Source: Eriocheir sinensis
Taxonomy: Eukaryota > Arthropoda > Malacostraca > Decapoda > Varunidae
Length of the DNA: 64,000 bases
Assembly (NCBI RefSeq): GCF_024679095.1
Contig: NC_066517.1
Span: 19,772,893 to 19,836,892, forward strand
Direction of reading: 5' to 3'
The notes under the pieces are model-generated. The model worked only from the letters and a program-made list of their open reading frames with translations, made no database searches and had not been told where the DNA came from. The first letter of the stretch is position 1; the number at the start of each line of letters is the position of its first letter. This document shows positions 62,240-64,000 of the stretch, in pieces. A program made the translations under genes and the position numbers.

Positions 62240-64000
62240 CCTCCCACTTGTTCAGGAGAGTCCTTCTCAGGTACATCAGCCATCCTCCCAGCGGCTTCTT
62301 CAAGTTGTACAGAACGAAAACAAAGGAGAAAGCTGGACCGTTGAAAACAAAAAACAGAAGAGCTCATTGAGAATGGAGGAGATATGAGTCAAATGTAGAA
62401 TGACTATTTCCTTTCAGTTTTTAGGTATAGTAAATCAGCCACAAAGTAAAACAGCTACATACAAAGACCGCTACATAGTAAAAGACATAGATAGTAAAAA
62501 AGGTACATAGTAAAACAACTATATAGTAAAAAAGCTATATAGTAAAAGAGCTACGTAGTAAAATAGGCAAATAGAAAAACAGAAAAATAGTACAACAGGC
62601 AAATAGTAAAATAAATAAATGGAAAACAATTAAACAATTCATTATTAATCGGAAAGAACAGGTTAGCGTGAGATGACAAAATAAAATATGAATCCGGTCT
62701 AAGAAATGCCTGAGGAAGAAGGAGGAACCTGACTACTCTGAGAGAAAAAACAGAAGACAAAAACAACGATAAAACAGAGAATGTATGATTGTATCTAAAA
62801 CAAAAGATATGTTAGATAAAAATAGATGAAACTGCAAGGAAGAAAATAAAATAAAATAAAATATGTACAACATAACACAGAGAAAGGAATAATTAGGTAT
62901 ACATAGCAATAAGAAGGAAGATGAAAGGTGGGAAGCAGAAAGGCGAGAAGGAGAAGCAGAGAGAAGAATGAAGAAGAAGAAGAAAAGAGAAACAACGACA
63001 CAGAATAATGAAGGAAGAGAAGAAAGGAAAAGGAAGAGGGAGGAGGAGAGAAAAGCGAAAGGAAAGGCAAACAGAAGCATACAGGAGGAGGAGGACAGAG
63101 AAAGATGAATGAGTAGAAAGAAAAGAAGGAAAATAAAGGAAATGAGAGAAGCGTGAAATGAAAAGGACCGAGATCAATAAAGAGAAAAAAGGACCAATAA
63201 AATATTTTAAGGTGGGACTAAGGAACGAAGAGAGAGAGAGTGTGTAGCGTGAACAGAAGAACATCATGACAATGGAAATATAAAGAGGAAAAGGAGTGTG
63301 CAAGAAGAGGATACAGTACCACATAACACTGCGAGGGGAAAAGGACCTATTCCCAAACAAAGGGAGAGGAAGAGAGAGGAAGGGAGAAGGGGAGAAATGA
63401 AGTGTGTTATCCTCTTCCCCATAATACTGTGCCTTACCTAGCATCCCACTCCCTATACTTGCTATACTCAATAATGTAAAGGAAGTGGGCGGAGAGAAGT
63501 GAAGAAGTGTGTTTCCCTTTCTCTGCTAACACACTTCCTCTTCTGGCTAAATATAAAGTGTGCAAGGACGGAGGCGAATACAGACGGGAGAAAGTGGAGG
63601 CTCTTCTGCAGTGGCCACGCCCTTTGCAAACCCACACGTAGAAGCGAGGTTGTAGGCAGCGAATGGGAGGATGTAGTGGTCTTGGTGTGATGTCTAAGTT
63701 TGGGACAATCAACACAACACATCCTAGTTGCTTACCAGTACCAGAAGCTGGAGTGAAAGAAGGGAGTGACAGGGAAGGGGGTGAGGAGAGGTAGTGATCT
63801 TACTGTGATGACCCGGTAAGTTTTGGACCATCGCTACCACACCAGAAGTGAGGGTGTTGGAAGAGAAGGAAAGGCTGTAGTGATCTTGGTGTATAGTGGG
63901 GATTCCCAACCTGGGGTAATGACCCCAGGACGGATAACTTCATCTTTCCTGTGGGGATATGGGGAAACAGAGAGCGACCAAGAAAATCCTAAAAAAATGC
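62240..64000. other. Unit 3 spacer to window end
   Basis: Nearly identical to 50210-51970. No gene recognised. Confidence 0.8.

Larger units (their letters stand above)
59141..64000 (-). repeat. Segmental duplication unit 3 (holds gene copy 4), runs off the window
   Basis: CT tract 59654-59740, GT 60249-60322, SINE, gene copy 4, promoter flank and A-rich region as in unit 1, without the LINE. The window ends within the last few hundred bases of the unit, so further copies may follow. Confidence 0.92.

Overview
The window looks like nuclear DNA of a decapod crustacean, probably a crab. The evidence is long GT, GA/CT, CCT, AAT and GATA microsatellites covering much of the intronic and intergenic sequence, interstitial TTAGG (the arthropod telomere motif), tRNA-derived SINEs, several broken non-LTR retrotransposons, and intron-rich genes with GT-AG introns. 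Species cannot be fixed from the sequence alone. No rRNA gene, true tRNA gene, CRISPR array or bacterial-type operon was seen.

Positions 1-33336 (+ strand) hold the 3' part of one large gene. Fifteen coding exons between 7512 and 33336 join in phase into 722 codons plus a stop. They encode the beta-propeller and alpha/beta-hydrolase parts of a dipeptidyl-peptidase of family S9B that most resembles DPP10. The cytoplasmic tail, membrane anchor and start codon lie upstream of the window. The nucleophile Ser of GWSYGG is Gly here (GWGHGG), so the protein is predicted to be a pseudoenzyme. Introns of 0.5-5.8 kb are filled with simple repeats and with minisatellites that often abut exon edges.

Positions 33337-38800 hold the 3' flank of that gene and A/T-rich intergenic DNA with microsatellites, without a recognisable gene.

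Positions 38800-64000 (- strand) hold a tandem array of one small two-exon gene: a pseudogene at about 38870 and four open copies at about 42.9, 49.1, 54.0 and 60.9 kb. Each open copy has a TATA box, a TCAGT initiator, a 4-codon first exon, an intron of about 269 bp, a signal peptide, and 3, 6, 11 or 8 repeats of a 34-35-residue unit. All units but the last end in Gly-Lys-Arg, and the last ends in Gly-Arg at the stop. This is the layout of a multi-copy secreted precursor cut at dibasic sites into C-terminally amidated peptides. I do not recognise the peptide and regard it as the most interesting system here. The last three copies sit in segmental duplications of about 5 kb that also carry a SINE, CT and GT tracts and part of a hAT-like element; one unit additionally carries a 1.55 kb LINE.

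Between pseudogene and array lie two degenerate LINE fragments, a 58-bp inverted-repeat element with a target-site duplication, and a 15-bp minisatellite (44505-46900) split by another LINE 3' end.
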